Source of the DNA: Cylindrospermum stagnale PCC 7417 | Lineage (GTDB): Bacteria; Cyanobacteriota; Cyanobacteriia; Cyanobacteriales; Nostocaceae | Assembly: GCF_000317535.1 (NCBI RefSeq) | Contig: NC_019757.1 | Location: forward strand, 409,001-473,000 | DNA length: 64,000 bases | Direction: 5' to 3' | Shown: positions 52,073 to 61,154 of the stretch, in pieces | How the letters are laid out: each line of letters begins with the position of its first letter | Numbering within the stretch: position 1 is the first letter of the stretch | Position numbers and translations under genes: made by a program | The notes under the pieces: generated by a model | Told to the model about the DNA's origin: nothing | What the model saw: the letters and a program-made list of their open reading frames with translations, nothing else | The model's database searches: none

Positions 52073-53878
52073 GTGAGTCAGGAGATAGACAAAAGTGTAA
52101 ACTTCCCAGTTGTAGAGGCAAATAAAGGCGTGGGTCAGTATCAAGCTGCTCAACTAAAGCAGTACAATCCAGACGCGATCGCTCGTTACTATCGTTACCG
52201 TCCCTGGCAAGCTTGGGGGCGAATGCTGAGAATTATCTGGTCTATTACAGGATTTATACTCAGTCTTAAGTGGGACGAATGGCAAAATCAAGTTGAGCAG
52301 AACCAGGGGAAACGAGCCACCCATCTGCGAGAAATGCTTACCCGCCTGGGCCCCACTTTTATTAAAGTTGGTCAAGCCCTATCCACCCGACCTGACTTGA
52401 TCCGCAAAGATTTTCTAGAAGAACTGATTAAGTTACAAGACCAGTTGCCACCTTTCGATAATGACTTGGCGTACCAGCTGATTGAAACTGAACTCGGTCG
52501 CCCAATACATGAAAGTTTTAGCGAACTGTCACCGAAACCGGTTGCAGCAGCTAGCTTGGGTCAAGTATATCGTGGTCGCTTGTTGAGCGGCGAAGAAGTA
52601 GCCGTGAAGGTGCAACGCCCCAACTTACGCCCGGTAATTACACGCGACTTATATCTAATGCGTTGGGCAGCGGGTTGGCTTGCTCCGTGGTTACCTCTCA
52701 ATCTCGGCCACGACTTAACTTTAATTGTGGACGAGTTTGGCACGAAGTTATTTGAAGAAATTGATTACATCAATGAAGGTCGCAACGCGGAAAAATTTGC
52801 TAGCAACTTCCGCAATGACCCGCAAGTTAAAGTTCCGGCTATTTACTGGCGTTACACTAATACCCGCGTTTTAACCCTGGAATGGATTAACGGCTTCAAG
52901 CTAACGGATACAAAAAGCATCCGCGAAGCTGGTTTAGATCCAGAGGCGATCATCCAAATTGGTGTTACCTCCGGTTTGCAGCAACTGTTGGAACATGGTT
53001 TCTTTCATGCTGACCCCCATCCCGGCAATTTATTTGCGATTGCAGATGGTCGCATGGCTTACATTGACTTCGGGATGATGGATCAGTTAGAAGAAACCAC
53101 CAAAGAAGCGCTGGTAGATGCCTTAGTGCATTTGGTGAATAAAGACTACACCGACTTAGCCGAAGACTTTGTCAAACTCGGATTTTTGACGCCAGACACG
53201 AATATTTGTCCGATTGTGCCCGCATTAGAAGCAGTGTTGGGCAACGCCATCGGCAAAAACGTCAAGGATTTTAACTTTAAAACTATTACCGATGAATTCT
53301 CGGAACTGATGTATGAATATCCTTTCCGGGTGCCGGCAAAGTTTGCTTTGATTATTCGTTCACTGGTGACACAAGAAGGTATTGCCCTCAGCCTCAACCC
53401 AAATTTCAAAATTGTTGAGGTGGGTTATCCATACATCGCACGACGGTTGCTGACGGGTGAATCTCCTGCATTACGGCGGCGGTTACTGAATGTATTGTTC
53501 AAAGATGGTAAGTTCCAGTGGCAGCGGTTAGAGAATTTAATTGCGATCGCCCGCACTGATGGCAACTTTGATGTATTACCCACAGCGAAGATGGGTTTGC
53601 AATTTATGTTGTCAGAAGAAGGAAAGTTTCTCCGTCGTCAGTTAGTGCTTGCTCTCACCGAAGATGACCGCCTCCACACTGAAGAGGTGCAACGCCTGTG
53701 GAACCTAGTTAAAGACGACTTACCAGCAAATCGCTTGCTAGATGTGGCGATCGGCATCTTAACAGAGTTATCCAGAGAAGGCGTAGCTGCTATCTTACCA
53801 AAAGCTACATCCCTTGTTTCTTTTGATGGCAAACAGTCACTAACTCAAAAGTTAAAAGAACAAATGCCAAAAAATTGA
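52073..53878 (+). CDS. ABC1/UbiB (AarF) family atypical kinase
   Basis: 601 residues, GTG start. Family hallmarks: the KxGQ motif in FIKVGQALSTRPDLIR (~99), the Ala-rich nucleotide loop in PVAAASLGQVYRGRL (~157), VAVKVQRP (catalytic-type Lys, ~178), the catalytic HADPHPGN (~307) and metal-binding DFG in YIDFGMMD (~323). ABC1 kinases regulate quinone and prenyl-lipid metabolism; in cyanobacteria and plastids they affect tocopherol and plastoquinone pools. The C-terminal region (~480-601) is helical. Not part of the polysaccharide pathway, though it separates its two halves. Confidence 0.93.
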   Translation: MSQEIDKSVNFPVVEANKGVGQYQAAQLKQYNPDAIARYYRYRPWQAWGRMLRIIWSITGFILSLKWDEWQNQVEQNQGKRATHLREMLTRLGPTFIKVGQALSTRPDLIRKDFLEELIKLQDQLPPFDNDLAYQLIETELGRPIHESFSELSPKPVAAASLGQVYRGRLLSGEEVAVKVQRPNLRPVITRDLYLMRWAAGWLAPWLPLNLGHDLTLIVDEFGTKLFEEIDYINEGRNAEKFASNFRNDPQVKVPAIYWRYTNTRVLTLEWINGFKLTDTKSIREAGLDPEAIIQIGVTSGLQQLLEHGFFHADPHPGNLFAIADGRMAYIDFGMMDQLEETTKEALVDALVHLVNKDYTDLAEDFVKLGFLTPDTNICPIVPALEAVLGNAIGKNVKDFNFKTITDEFSELMYEYPFRVPAKFALIIRSLVTQEGIALSLNPNFKIVEVGYPYIARRLLTGESPALRRRLLNVLFKDGKFQWQRLENLIAIARTDGNFDVLPTAKMGLQFMLSEEGKFLRRQLVLALTEDDRLHTEEVQRLWNLVKDDLPANRLLDVAIGILTELSREGVAAILPKATSLVSFDGKQSLTQKLKEQMPKN

Positions 53879-53924
53879 TGCATTGTTGATAATTTTTACC
53901 TTTTAATTACAATCAGGAGTTTTA

Positions 53925-54299
53925 ATGTATTATTTTCCGCAGCAACCGCCATTTTTACTACTATTTGCTGGGTTCCTCATAGCGTTAACTTCCGGTTTGG
54001 CTTTATCTGGAACTTTAAAATTAATTGTCCAAAAATGGCCAAGCGACCAATCAGAAATTATTAAACCAAGTTCCTCATTGAAACAATTGTTTGTGCCATT
54101 TATCGGTATAACAGCCGGTGCTTGTCTATTTCTCTCCTCAGGATTAGAGATATTTGGCTTTCCCTCTCCCCTGGCTTTAGGAGTTGGTTTGCCAGTGAGT
54201 CTACTGACTTGTTTACTAATTTGGTTGCAGTTGGGAAGTCTACTGAAATTTGCCCAACAGAAAGGAATGCAATCTCTAGACTTAGATTCTTGGTCTTAG
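53925..54299 (+). CDS. Small membrane protein of unknown function
   Basis: 124 residues with three hydrophobic segments (~9-34 LLLFAGFLIALTSGLALSG; ~56-72 LFVPFIGITAGACLFLSSG; ~80-104). AGGAG precedes the ATG at good spacing, 46 bp after the ABC1 kinase gene, so likely co-transcribed with it. I recognise no family. The left end of a MITE overlaps its stop codon, so the last residues may have been altered by the insertion. Confidence 0.7.
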   Translation: MYYFPQQPPFLLLFAGFLIALTSGLALSGTLKLIVQKWPSDQSEIIKPSSSLKQLFVPFIGITAGACLFLSSGLEIFGFPSPLALGVGLPVSLLTCLLIWLQLGSLLKFAQQKGMQSLDLDSWS

Positions 54300-54520
54300 A
54301 GGATCTTTGAAAAGTCTAATTTATTACTTGCCTTGGCGACTGGAAGCGACTGGAAGTCAGGGCTACACAGACAAAACCCTTAATTTTTCATTAGTCCAGG
54401 TAGGTGGACGTCGTTCATAGAATAGCGTGCTGTCAATGAACCTCTTTCAGAGGAGCTTCGCTAACGCGTAGCGTGCCGGAGGCTCTATTCTATTCGCCCA
54501 ATACTTTTCAAACATCCTCT
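54298..54520. mobile_element. MITE-like element at the stop codon of the small membrane gene
   Basis: Inverted ends AGAGGATCTTTGAAAAGT (54298-54315) and ACTTTTCAAACATCCTCT (54503-54520) match at 17 of 18 positions; 223 bp, non-coding. The ends belong to the same family as 46358-46783 and the right end of the repeat at 30620. TTA lies just outside both ends. The interior holds a small palindromic repeat 'cgctaacgcgtagcgtgccg'. Confidence 0.8.
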
Positions 54521-54536
54521 TAGAGATAGAAATAAT

Positions 54537-55562
54537 CTAAGTAACTCTATTCTTGAATTTCTGATACTTCAGCTTAATATTACTAACTTTTTGGTTAAAA
54601 AAACGTTTAGTATAATTTTGTAGCAGCGTTAGCTGGCTTGGACGTGTAAACTTTTGAGGGCGGTCTGCTGGGGATTTTAAGTAGCGATAATAGAGAAAAA
54701 CGTCACGATAAGGAATATTAACATCTTCACCCCCACAAAGGCGAGCAAAGTCTGATGAAGATATACTCATATAGTGAATATAGGTTATGGGTTCCCCTTG
54801 GTCGTAAAGGATATTATCTACAACATCAAATTGTGAAGCCCAATGGCAACCAGTCGATTCACCGTTATAGGCGTAGTTATAATAAGAAATTCCGCTTCGT
54901 AAAACCAAATAGTTGATAACCGTTTGGTCAGAGTCTGCCCACGCCAATACATCAGCTTCACCTGCTTCTAATTTTTCTAGTAAGTTTGCTAATGTAGCAT
55001 CATCGAAAATATGCTTTTTAGAAGCAAACCAACCAGAGCAAAAAATACTATTGCTGATGTTTTTTTTAGTAAAAATTTCCCCTAGTTTGTCTTCTGTCCA
55101 GTCAAAAATATAATTCAAATCCGATTTATATTGAAAGTCATTCGTGACCCAATCATATTTTTCCAACTTCTGATAAACATCATCTAGCGATTTCATCAAT
55201 AGTGTATCTCCGTCAAAGAAGATAAACTTGTCAAAGGGTCCATCCAGACAGCAAAGTTTGCGATGCCTTTCTATACGATAATTCGCTGGTAAGCCATATT
55301 CTTGCCACAGTTTTAATGCTCTTGGGTGAGCGTTCCAGATACGAGACCCGAACTCCTCCCAGCGAGCTATGGAAGTAGCGTCTTCAAATAAGGTGACATT
55401 ATCTCTAGATGCAATTTCTGCTCTTACCTTGTCTAGACTGTCGTTGTACGGAATTATACAAACAGGAATTTCTCTACCAGCATTAGCTTCTATACTGTTG
55501 AGCAATGCAACTAGTTGGTCATAGACTACATCATTAGCTAGGGTGTAAATACCATCAATCAT
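54537..55562 (-). CDS. GT8-like putative glycosyltransferase (tandem paralogue 3)
   Basis: 341 residues. GT-A-like pattern: GIYTLANDVVYDQLVALLNSIE, IPVCIIPYND, and the metal-binding FFDGDTLLM (~115-123, D-G-D) in LDGPFDKFIFFDGDTLLMKSL, followed later by CSGWFASKKHIF and YLHYM/YIHYM-type His. This resembles a Nostoc-enriched family of sugar-transferase-like proteins; I assign glycosyl transfer from the DxD motif only. AGGAG precedes the ATG. It is last of three adjacent homologues (54537, 55579, 56479), all on the minus strand and nearly abutting. Confidence 0.72.
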   Translation of the reverse strand: MIDGIYTLANDVVYDQLVALLNSIEANAGREIPVCIIPYNDSLDKVRAEIASRDNVTLFEDATSIARWEEFGSRIWNAHPRALKLWQEYGLPANYRIERHRKLCCLDGPFDKFIFFDGDTLLMKSLDDVYQKLEKYDWVTNDFQYKSDLNYIFDWTEDKLGEIFTKKNISNSIFCSGWFASKKHIFDDATLANLLEKLEAGEADVLAWADSDQTVINYLVLRSGISYYNYAYNGESTGCHWASQFDVVDNILYDQGEPITYIHYMSISSSDFARLCGGEDVNIPYRDVFLYYRYLKSPADRPQKFTRPSQLTLLQNYTKRFFNQKVSNIKLKYQKFKNRVT

Positions 55563-55578
55563 GGGGATACTCCTGATA

Positions 55579-56469
55579 TTAACTGCGGGCTACAACAAAG
55601 GGAAATAAACGGCGAGTAAGTTTTGCAATAAAGGCGAATTTACCCTGATGGAGGTAGCGATAGTGTTCCCATAATTGCCAATAGGGGCTACCAGCTTTGA
55701 TTTTTGTCCCAGCCCAATGCAGATATTTTAGTGGCTGTCCTCGATCATAAAGATTGTACCCTTGCTGTTGGAAATTGCGGGAACCAGCCCAACTACCAGG
55801 GCCTCCCCCAGGAATTTTAACGAGATTGCCACGTTTAGCAATTAACTTGAGAACGAGATAATTGAGAATAGGTTGATCTGTGACTCCTTCAGTAAAATCA
55901 AAATATTCACGATGGGTAGCACATTCGCTCAAGGCTTGATCCATCTGTTGTGCAGTAATAACTCCCTTTCTTGAAGCCCAAAAGCCGCTGTTAAAAACAT
56001 CTTCAAGTTGGGAATCTGTAAAAATTTTCTGCTCTTTTATCAGTGGGGAAAAGATATTTCTTAGCTTGTCATTGGCATAATGATAATCACAACAGAAAAA
56101 ATCAACTTCCGAAAGTTTGTCTAAGTTGTCGGCGATTTTTTCAAAAACCACAATATCAGTGTCAATATAAATAAATTCATCTAAAGGACCAAACCATGCC
56201 ACAAGTTTACGCATTTTGTTGGGTAAGGCGAGGAAATCTCGATCAAAAATTTCGCCTATGCGTTTCGTAAATTTCTCAATTAGTTCTAAATCTGGAAAAA
56301 TTTGCACATTATGTAAAGTGGCCAGTTTATCTGCTACTTGACTATAATTTTCGTTAAAAGGTATGAGATAAACCAAAACCTCTTGGTCATAGTAACGAAT
56401 ACTATTGAGCAAAGCAATAGCATTTTCGATGACGCGATCATTGGCAACAATATAAATTCCCCGAACCAT
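55579..56469 (-). CDS. GT8-like putative glycosyltransferase (tandem paralogue 2)
   Basis: 296 residues, the most divergent and shortest of the trio. GIYIVANDRVIENAIALLNSIR, VYLIPFNENY, then WFGPLDEFIYIDTDIVVFEKI with the metal-binding D-T-D (~98), FNSGFWASRKGVI and VTDQPILNYLVLK. The C terminus KYLHWAGTKI replaces the YLHY motif of the siblings. 9 bp downstream of paralogue 1 and 16 bp upstream of paralogue 3, so one operon. Substrate unknown; the three may add successive sugars. Confidence 0.72.
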   Translation of the reverse strand: MVRGIYIVANDRVIENAIALLNSIRYYDQEVLVYLIPFNENYSQVADKLATLHNVQIFPDLELIEKFTKRIGEIFDRDFLALPNKMRKLVAWFGPLDEFIYIDTDIVVFEKIADNLDKLSEVDFFCCDYHYANDKLRNIFSPLIKEQKIFTDSQLEDVFNSGFWASRKGVITAQQMDQALSECATHREYFDFTEGVTDQPILNYLVLKLIAKRGNLVKIPGGGPGSWAGSRNFQQQGYNLYDRGQPLKYLHWAGTKIKAGSPYWQLWEHYRYLHQGKFAFIAKLTRRLFPFVVARS

Positions 56470-56478
56470 AAATTATCC

Positions 56479-57453
56479 TTATTTAATAAACTTGAATTTT
56501 CGCAAAGCTCTTGTGAGTAAATTCGGTGTCGGTGGTGGAGCGTCATAACTCTGGGGAGGATTTTTGAAGACTGGGCGTTTATCTGGCTCATGCAGGTAAC
56601 GATAGTAGAGAAATAAATCCCGATAAGGAAACTCAATGTTTTCGCCAGCACACACGGCTTGATTGATGTTAGGAGGAATGCCAATATAATGGAGATAAGT
56701 TAGGCGATTACCCTTGTCATAAAGAATATTGTCTTTTTCTTCAAAATGGCTGGAAGTGACTGTGCCGCCTGTGATTTGATGGCTAGGTAAGTTATGGGCT
56801 AAGTTATGAACGGGGATACCAGACCTCATAAACATATAGTTAAGAACTGGCTGATCACCTGTGGTATAGAGTATTTCCCTCTCACCTGCTCTCAGATAAG
56901 ATAATAATTCTTCTTGTTTATCTTGAGGAAACAGCCCTTTTTTTGAAGCATAAAATCCTGAACAAAATATTTCTTTTTTGAGGCGTTCTTCGGTAAAAAC
57001 CTGGAGTAATTTAGCTGATTTTACGTTATAGACTTTATCTGGATATTTAAACTGGAAATCGTAAACTACACAATCATGTTCTTCTAATTTTTGAAACTCT
57101 AATGAGAGTGAATTCATCACTAGAGTGTCTGCATCCAGATAAACAAACTTGTCAAAGGGTCCATCAAAGGCGCAAAATCGCCGATGTCCACCATAAATTC
57201 GATATTTTTTGCGGTTCATGCTAGCAGGACTAGCCTCTAGCATAAATTTATCCCAGCGGTTGATTGATTCTTGATTATCGTAAAGAAATACATTCGGGCG
57301 CTTGGCTATTTCCTCAGCTATCCGCTGTGTCTGTTGATCAAAAGGATAGATACAAACAGGAATTTCTGTTCCTAAGAAAACATCAATACTGTTGAGCAAA
57401 GCCACCAGTTGGTCGAAAACATAATCATTGCCTAGGGTACAAATACCATTCAT
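56479..57453 (-). CDS. GT8-like putative glycosyltransferase (tandem paralogue 1)
   Basis: 324 residues. GICTLGNDYVFDQLVALLNSID, IPVCIYPFDQ, FDGPFDKFVYLDADTLVMNSL with the metal-binding D-A-D (~116), FCSGFYASKKGLF, GDQPVLNYMFMRSG and LTYLHYIGIPP. Closest to paralogue 3 in the VCI-YP and LHY motifs. The C-terminal end is Pro-rich then basic (RALRKFKFIK). It starts 3 bp after the GT10-like gene stop, placing all four in one transcript. Confidence 0.72.
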   Translation of the reverse strand: MNGICTLGNDYVFDQLVALLNSIDVFLGTEIPVCIYPFDQQTQRIAEEIAKRPNVFLYDNQESINRWDKFMLEASPASMNRKKYRIYGGHRRFCAFDGPFDKFVYLDADTLVMNSLSLEFQKLEEHDCVVYDFQFKYPDKVYNVKSAKLLQVFTEERLKKEIFCSGFYASKKGLFPQDKQEELLSYLRAGEREILYTTGDQPVLNYMFMRSGIPVHNLAHNLPSHQITGGTVTSSHFEEKDNILYDKGNRLTYLHYIGIPPNINQAVCAGENIEFPYRDLFLYYRYLHEPDKRPVFKNPPQSYDAPPPTPNLLTRALRKFKFIK

Positions 57454-57456
57454 AAT

Positions 57457-58446
57457 TTATGCGTGTTGAGCAGCAAAGTTTGACAGCCAGTTCAGCAGAT
57501 TTAGTTTGTGTAAAATGATTTGCCTCGCTTCGGCAATCGCATCCTTGGCGGCATACCAAGCATCAGGCGTAGCAGTGACTTCTTGGATGTAGGCAATACC
57601 TTTTTCATCCAAACTAGGCAACCGCAAAAAACTTCCAGGTGGCAATAATTTATCAGCAGCAGTCCCACCATAATAAATTGGCAGACACCAGGCCAGCAAA
57701 GAATCCCATAATTTTTCGCTCACATACCAACTATTTTCTGCATAGTTTTCAATTGCCAGATTGTAGTAGTACGGTGCCATTCCATGCCATTTTTGACCAA
57801 GTTCTCCCTTTGTTTGTGACCATTCAGGTAAATCGCGACCATACAAATCAAATTTAGTTCCACTAAATTTTAGGGATTTCAAAAAGTCTAAACGCTGGCG
57901 ATGGTTAGCTGTACGGTTAATTCCCGAAGTAATCCAGCTACATGGGGCAACCTTTGGTGGTATTGGCATTTCATTTAAATCCCCAAATGATTTGGCATGA
58001 TACCAAATAGCAGGCATATAATCGGGGTTGGGAGCAAAGTCATCGGGTCCGGAAACATGACCACAATACTTTTGTGCTTCCTGATAATTCCGCTTATTTA
58101 TTTCAACAATCTCATTTAAGGGCGGTTCGCGGAGAAAATAAATAATCCGCTCTTTCGGCACACCACACAATCGAGATTCTATATTTATTTGTGGTTTTTG
58201 TTGCCGTTTACGAACAATATCTAACCAAGATGGTTGTGGCGATGGTTGGGGAAAATCCAACTGATATAGCAACATAAAGTCTGGCTTTTCCGCCATTTTC
58301 AACATTTGGATGTTGTTCCAAACACCAAAGTAGTGCGGGGTTTGTTGCCATAACCAATCTGCGCTTTTAGCAAGACCTGAATAGCTGCTAATCATGCCAA
58401 CAGTTTTGATCGTCATAAATTTTATTGATTCGTAGTTAGTTTTCAT
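57457..58446 (-). CDS. GT10-like (alpha-1,3-fucosyltransferase family) glycosyltransferase
   Basis: 329 residues. The C-terminal half carries the GT10 pattern: FDLYGRDLPEW (~198), YYYNLAIENYAENSWYVSEKLWDSLLAWCLPIYYGG (~225-265), where Glu, Asn, Tyr and Lys of the alpha-1,3-fucosyl motif are recognisable, and LRLPSLDEKGIAYI follows. N-terminal half weakly conserved (HVSGPDDFAPNPDYMPAIWY). It would transfer fucose or a related GDP-sugar onto the glycan; donor specificity is inferred from family. ATG at 58446 or the internal Met 10 codons later. First gene of the four-gene minus-strand operon. Confidence 0.82.
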   Translation of the reverse strand: MKTNYESIKFMTIKTVGMISSYSGLAKSADWLWQQTPHYFGVWNNIQMLKMAEKPDFMLLYQLDFPQPSPQPSWLDIVRKRQQKPQINIESRLCGVPKERIIYFLREPPLNEIVEINKRNYQEAQKYCGHVSGPDDFAPNPDYMPAIWYHAKSFGDLNEMPIPPKVAPCSWITSGINRTANHRQRLDFLKSLKFSGTKFDLYGRDLPEWSQTKGELGQKWHGMAPYYYNLAIENYAENSWYVSEKLWDSLLAWCLPIYYGGTAADKLLPPGSFLRLPSLDEKGIAYIQEVTATPDAWYAAKDAIAEARQIILHKLNLLNWLSNFAAQHA

Positions 58447-58473
58447 TTAATTTTTTTACCGTTACCCCATAAT

Positions 58474-58662
58474 TCATGGACGCTGATCTTCTAAGTAGCT
58501 GAATATTTTGGTAATTCTATTCTCCCAAGACAATTGCTGTGCAAAATCTATACTAGCTGCATAATTATCTATTTTTCTGGGATCTGCTTCTAAAATATGT
58601 TGAATAAATTGGGCAAGTTTAGGCGGGTTATTTAGCATGGTTTTGAGTGATAGTTTTTCCAA
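58474..58662 (-). pseudogene. Fragment resembling a GT4 glycosyltransferase C terminus
   Basis: 62 codons. KLAQFIQHILEADPRKIDNY and FAQQLSWENRITKIFSYLED resemble the last ~50 residues of GT4 enzymes (the conserved FSWE turn and closing helix), but no donor domain precedes it. Located between the GT10-like gene and the ABC exporter on the same strand. Either a leftover of a deleted glycosyltransferase or a small independent protein. Confidence 0.35.
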
Positions 58663-58697
58663 GATTGAGGTAAAAATACTTTTGTTAATTGCATTGA

Positions 58698-60944
58698 CTA
58701 GGATTTAACTCTATTCTCAAAAATTTCTAACGTATCTAGAAGGTGAAGAGCAGAGTGATAAGATTCTGCAATTAATTGATTTTGTTCTTGGAGTCCAGAT
58801 TCTAATTTATCGGCTAGCAAGCGCAGAGAGCTAAGGAGCGGATAGAGCTGCATCCGAAATTCATCGGAGATGTGACTAAAGTTCTGATGCTGACTAGTCC
58901 CATTATGATTTTGGTCTATATCTGACGATAATTGCCAGTTTATTCTCAGGTTAACCACATCGTCCAAAACATCAATAGTATTGAGAACTCTTAAGGCTGA
59001 ATTATATGATTCTTCAATTAGCTCTTGCCGCTCTTGGGCGTTGTCTACTATATCATCAACTAACAGTCCAAGGAAACCAATCATCGAGTTAAGTCTTGTC
59101 CGCAGTTCGTGAGAAATCCGGTTAAAGCTGGGATTACGTCTAGTGGAAACTTCAGGTTGATCGCTAAATTGCATTGAGTATAGGCGTGAGTAATAACCAC
59201 CCTTTTGTAAAAGTTCTTCGTGGGTTCCTACTTCCACGACACGCCCTTGATCTAAGACGGCAATTTGATCAGCTTTTTGGACTGTGGAAAGGCGGTGAGC
59301 AATGACTAGTGTTGTGCGATCGCGACTCAGATCGTCAAGTGCAGCTTGCACCAAGCGTTCGGAAACGGTATCTAAAGCGCTGGTGGCTTCATCTAAAATC
59401 AGAATTTCTGGATTTTGGACTAGTGCGCGGGCGATCGCTAATCTTTGCCTTTGTCCACCAGATAGCATCACGCCGCGATCGCCAATCACGGTGTCAAATC
59501 CCTGGGACAATTTGCTAATAAACTCGTAGGCATTTGCTCGCTTTGCTGCTACGAGAATTTCATCATCAGTAGCCTCTAGTCGTCCGTAGGCAATATTATT
59601 CCGCACTGAGTCATTAAACAAAAACGTATCTTGACTGACAATTCCCATCGCCTTCCGCACCGATTTCAGATCGAATTCCCGCAAATCTTTTCCATCTAAA
59701 GTAATACAGCCAGATGTGGGGTCATAAAATCTGGGTAAGAGGTCTGCCATTGTTGATTTACCAGCGCCAGAACTACCCACCAAAGCCAGAGTAGTACCCC
59801 GTGGTAAATATAAATCTATATCCTGAAGTACTATGTTCTGCTGATTAGGGTAGGAAAAATAAAGATGGTTAAAGTGCACTCCCTGCTGTAATTTATGATA
59901 GGGAATACTACCGCTTCCCATGAACGGCTTATTATCTTTTCGTAAAAAATCAGCAACAATATCTATACTCGAACCCAAATTAGCAAAGCTACTGCGAAGA
60001 GCATTTAACTGAGAAATAAATGGTAGCAGTCGCAGTAGGATCAATAAATAGGTGAGTAAAACCGCTGAAACTGAAGTAATCTGGTCTGCAAATAAGGTTC
60101 GACCCAGTAAGACAATTAAGATTAAGGCAATAATCCCCGTTACTTCACTGATTGGTGCAATAGCCTCAGAATTTACCTGAGATTGAAAATCTGCTTTTTC
60201 CCGGTCATTAATTAGCTTTTCAATCCTGTGATACTCTCTATCTTCATTGCCAGTTGCCTTGACTAGGCGAATCCCATTTAGCATTTCCAATACAGAAATG
60301 GAATAAGCTTTAGACATTTCTGAAAGTTGTGTACCAAAATATCGAGAACGGGAGATGGAATATTGATTTACTAAGGTGACAAAGGACAGCAAAACTGTAG
60401 AAGCAATGGTTAACTGCCAGGATATGGATAGTAGTAAAAATATAAAAACTAAAATTGTAATCGCTACAATAATTAACCTAATTACACCACCTATAGCACT
60501 AGCAGCCCGACCAATTTCTCCACCAAGACTGTTGATTAGATCACCAACTTTCATTTTGGTGTAATAATCTAGATCGATTTCTAGCAATAACTTCACTCCT
60601 GCTTCTCGCATATCCGATATCAGCGTCCGCGTTAGGGAACTCGACACCAAAGTACCGATATAGGTAGCTAAATTCTTGAGAATAATTGTGAATATAATTG
60701 ATGTAGCCATCACCACTAGTCGGTAATTTTCGGGAACACTATTAAAGGGAGAAATAACTGCTTTAATAATCTGTGGTGCACCTGTTAAATCTATAGGTTG
60801 ACCTACAATGTTGAGCACAACTGGTACAACGAGTGTAGTACCTACACCATTAAACAAAGCACCGGAAAATCCAAACAAGATTGTGAAGAATATCCTAGCT
60901 GGATAAGGTTTAGCAAAATTTAGTAGTAGTTTGCTGTTAGACAT
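58698..60944 (-). CDS. MsbA-like ABC exporter with two C-terminal DHp-like hairpins
   Basis: 748 residues. TM domain ~15-320 with six helices (ISWQLTIASTVLLSFVTLV region). Nucleotide-binding domain: Walker A VGSSGAGKST (~390), Q-loop GIVSQDTFLFND, signature LSGGQRQRLAIARALVQ (~492), Walker B ILILDEATSALD, switch His VIAHRLSTV. After the usual end (~590) comes an unusual extension. Residues ~605-665, FNRISHELRTRLNSMIGFL...ESYNSALRVLNTIDVLDD, look like a histidine-kinase dimerisation/phospho-acceptor hairpin. Residues ~687-748 repeat it degenerately (FSHISDEFRMQL...ESYHSALHLLDTLE), with Asp in place of the His. No HATPase domain. Likely exports glycolipid or polysaccharide precursor; HepA-like heterocyst exporters are one comparison. 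Confidence 0.88.
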   Translation of the reverse strand: MSNSKLLLNFAKPYPARIFFTILFGFSGALFNGVGTTLVVPVVLNIVGQPIDLTGAPQIIKAVISPFNSVPENYRLVVMATSIIFTIILKNLATYIGTLVSSSLTRTLISDMREAGVKLLLEIDLDYYTKMKVGDLINSLGGEIGRAASAIGGVIRLIIVAITILVFIFLLLSISWQLTIASTVLLSFVTLVNQYSISRSRYFGTQLSEMSKAYSISVLEMLNGIRLVKATGNEDREYHRIEKLINDREKADFQSQVNSEAIAPISEVTGIIALILIVLLGRTLFADQITSVSAVLLTYLLILLRLLPFISQLNALRSSFANLGSSIDIVADFLRKDNKPFMGSGSIPYHKLQQGVHFNHLYFSYPNQQNIVLQDIDLYLPRGTTLALVGSSGAGKSTMADLLPRFYDPTSGCITLDGKDLREFDLKSVRKAMGIVSQDTFLFNDSVRNNIAYGRLEATDDEILVAAKRANAYEFISKLSQGFDTVIGDRGVMLSGGQRQRLAIARALVQNPEILILDEATSALDTVSERLVQAALDDLSRDRTTLVIAHRLSTVQKADQIAVLDQGRVVEVGTHEELLQKGGYYSRLYSMQFSDQPEVSTRRNPSFNRISHELRTRLNSMIGFLGLLVDDIVDNAQERQELIEESYNSALRVLNTIDVLDDVVNLRINWQLSSDIDQNHNGTSQHQNFSHISDEFRMQLYPLLSSLRLLADKLESGLQEQNQLIAESYHSALHLLDTLEIFENRVKS

Positions 60945-61154
60945 TGGGGATTTAGATTAAAATTTACTAATTGGTAACATTATTCATAATTTTATGGTGA
61001 AAAGAGACAATCAGAATGTTGACCCTGAATAATCCTGATAGTTTTACTCTGTTAATACAGAAATACACATATAGACATAGTACGCCTATTAGGACATTTT
61101 TAATTTAGTTAAATCTAGATTAATAATAGATTTAAAATTAGACATCATGAAGAC

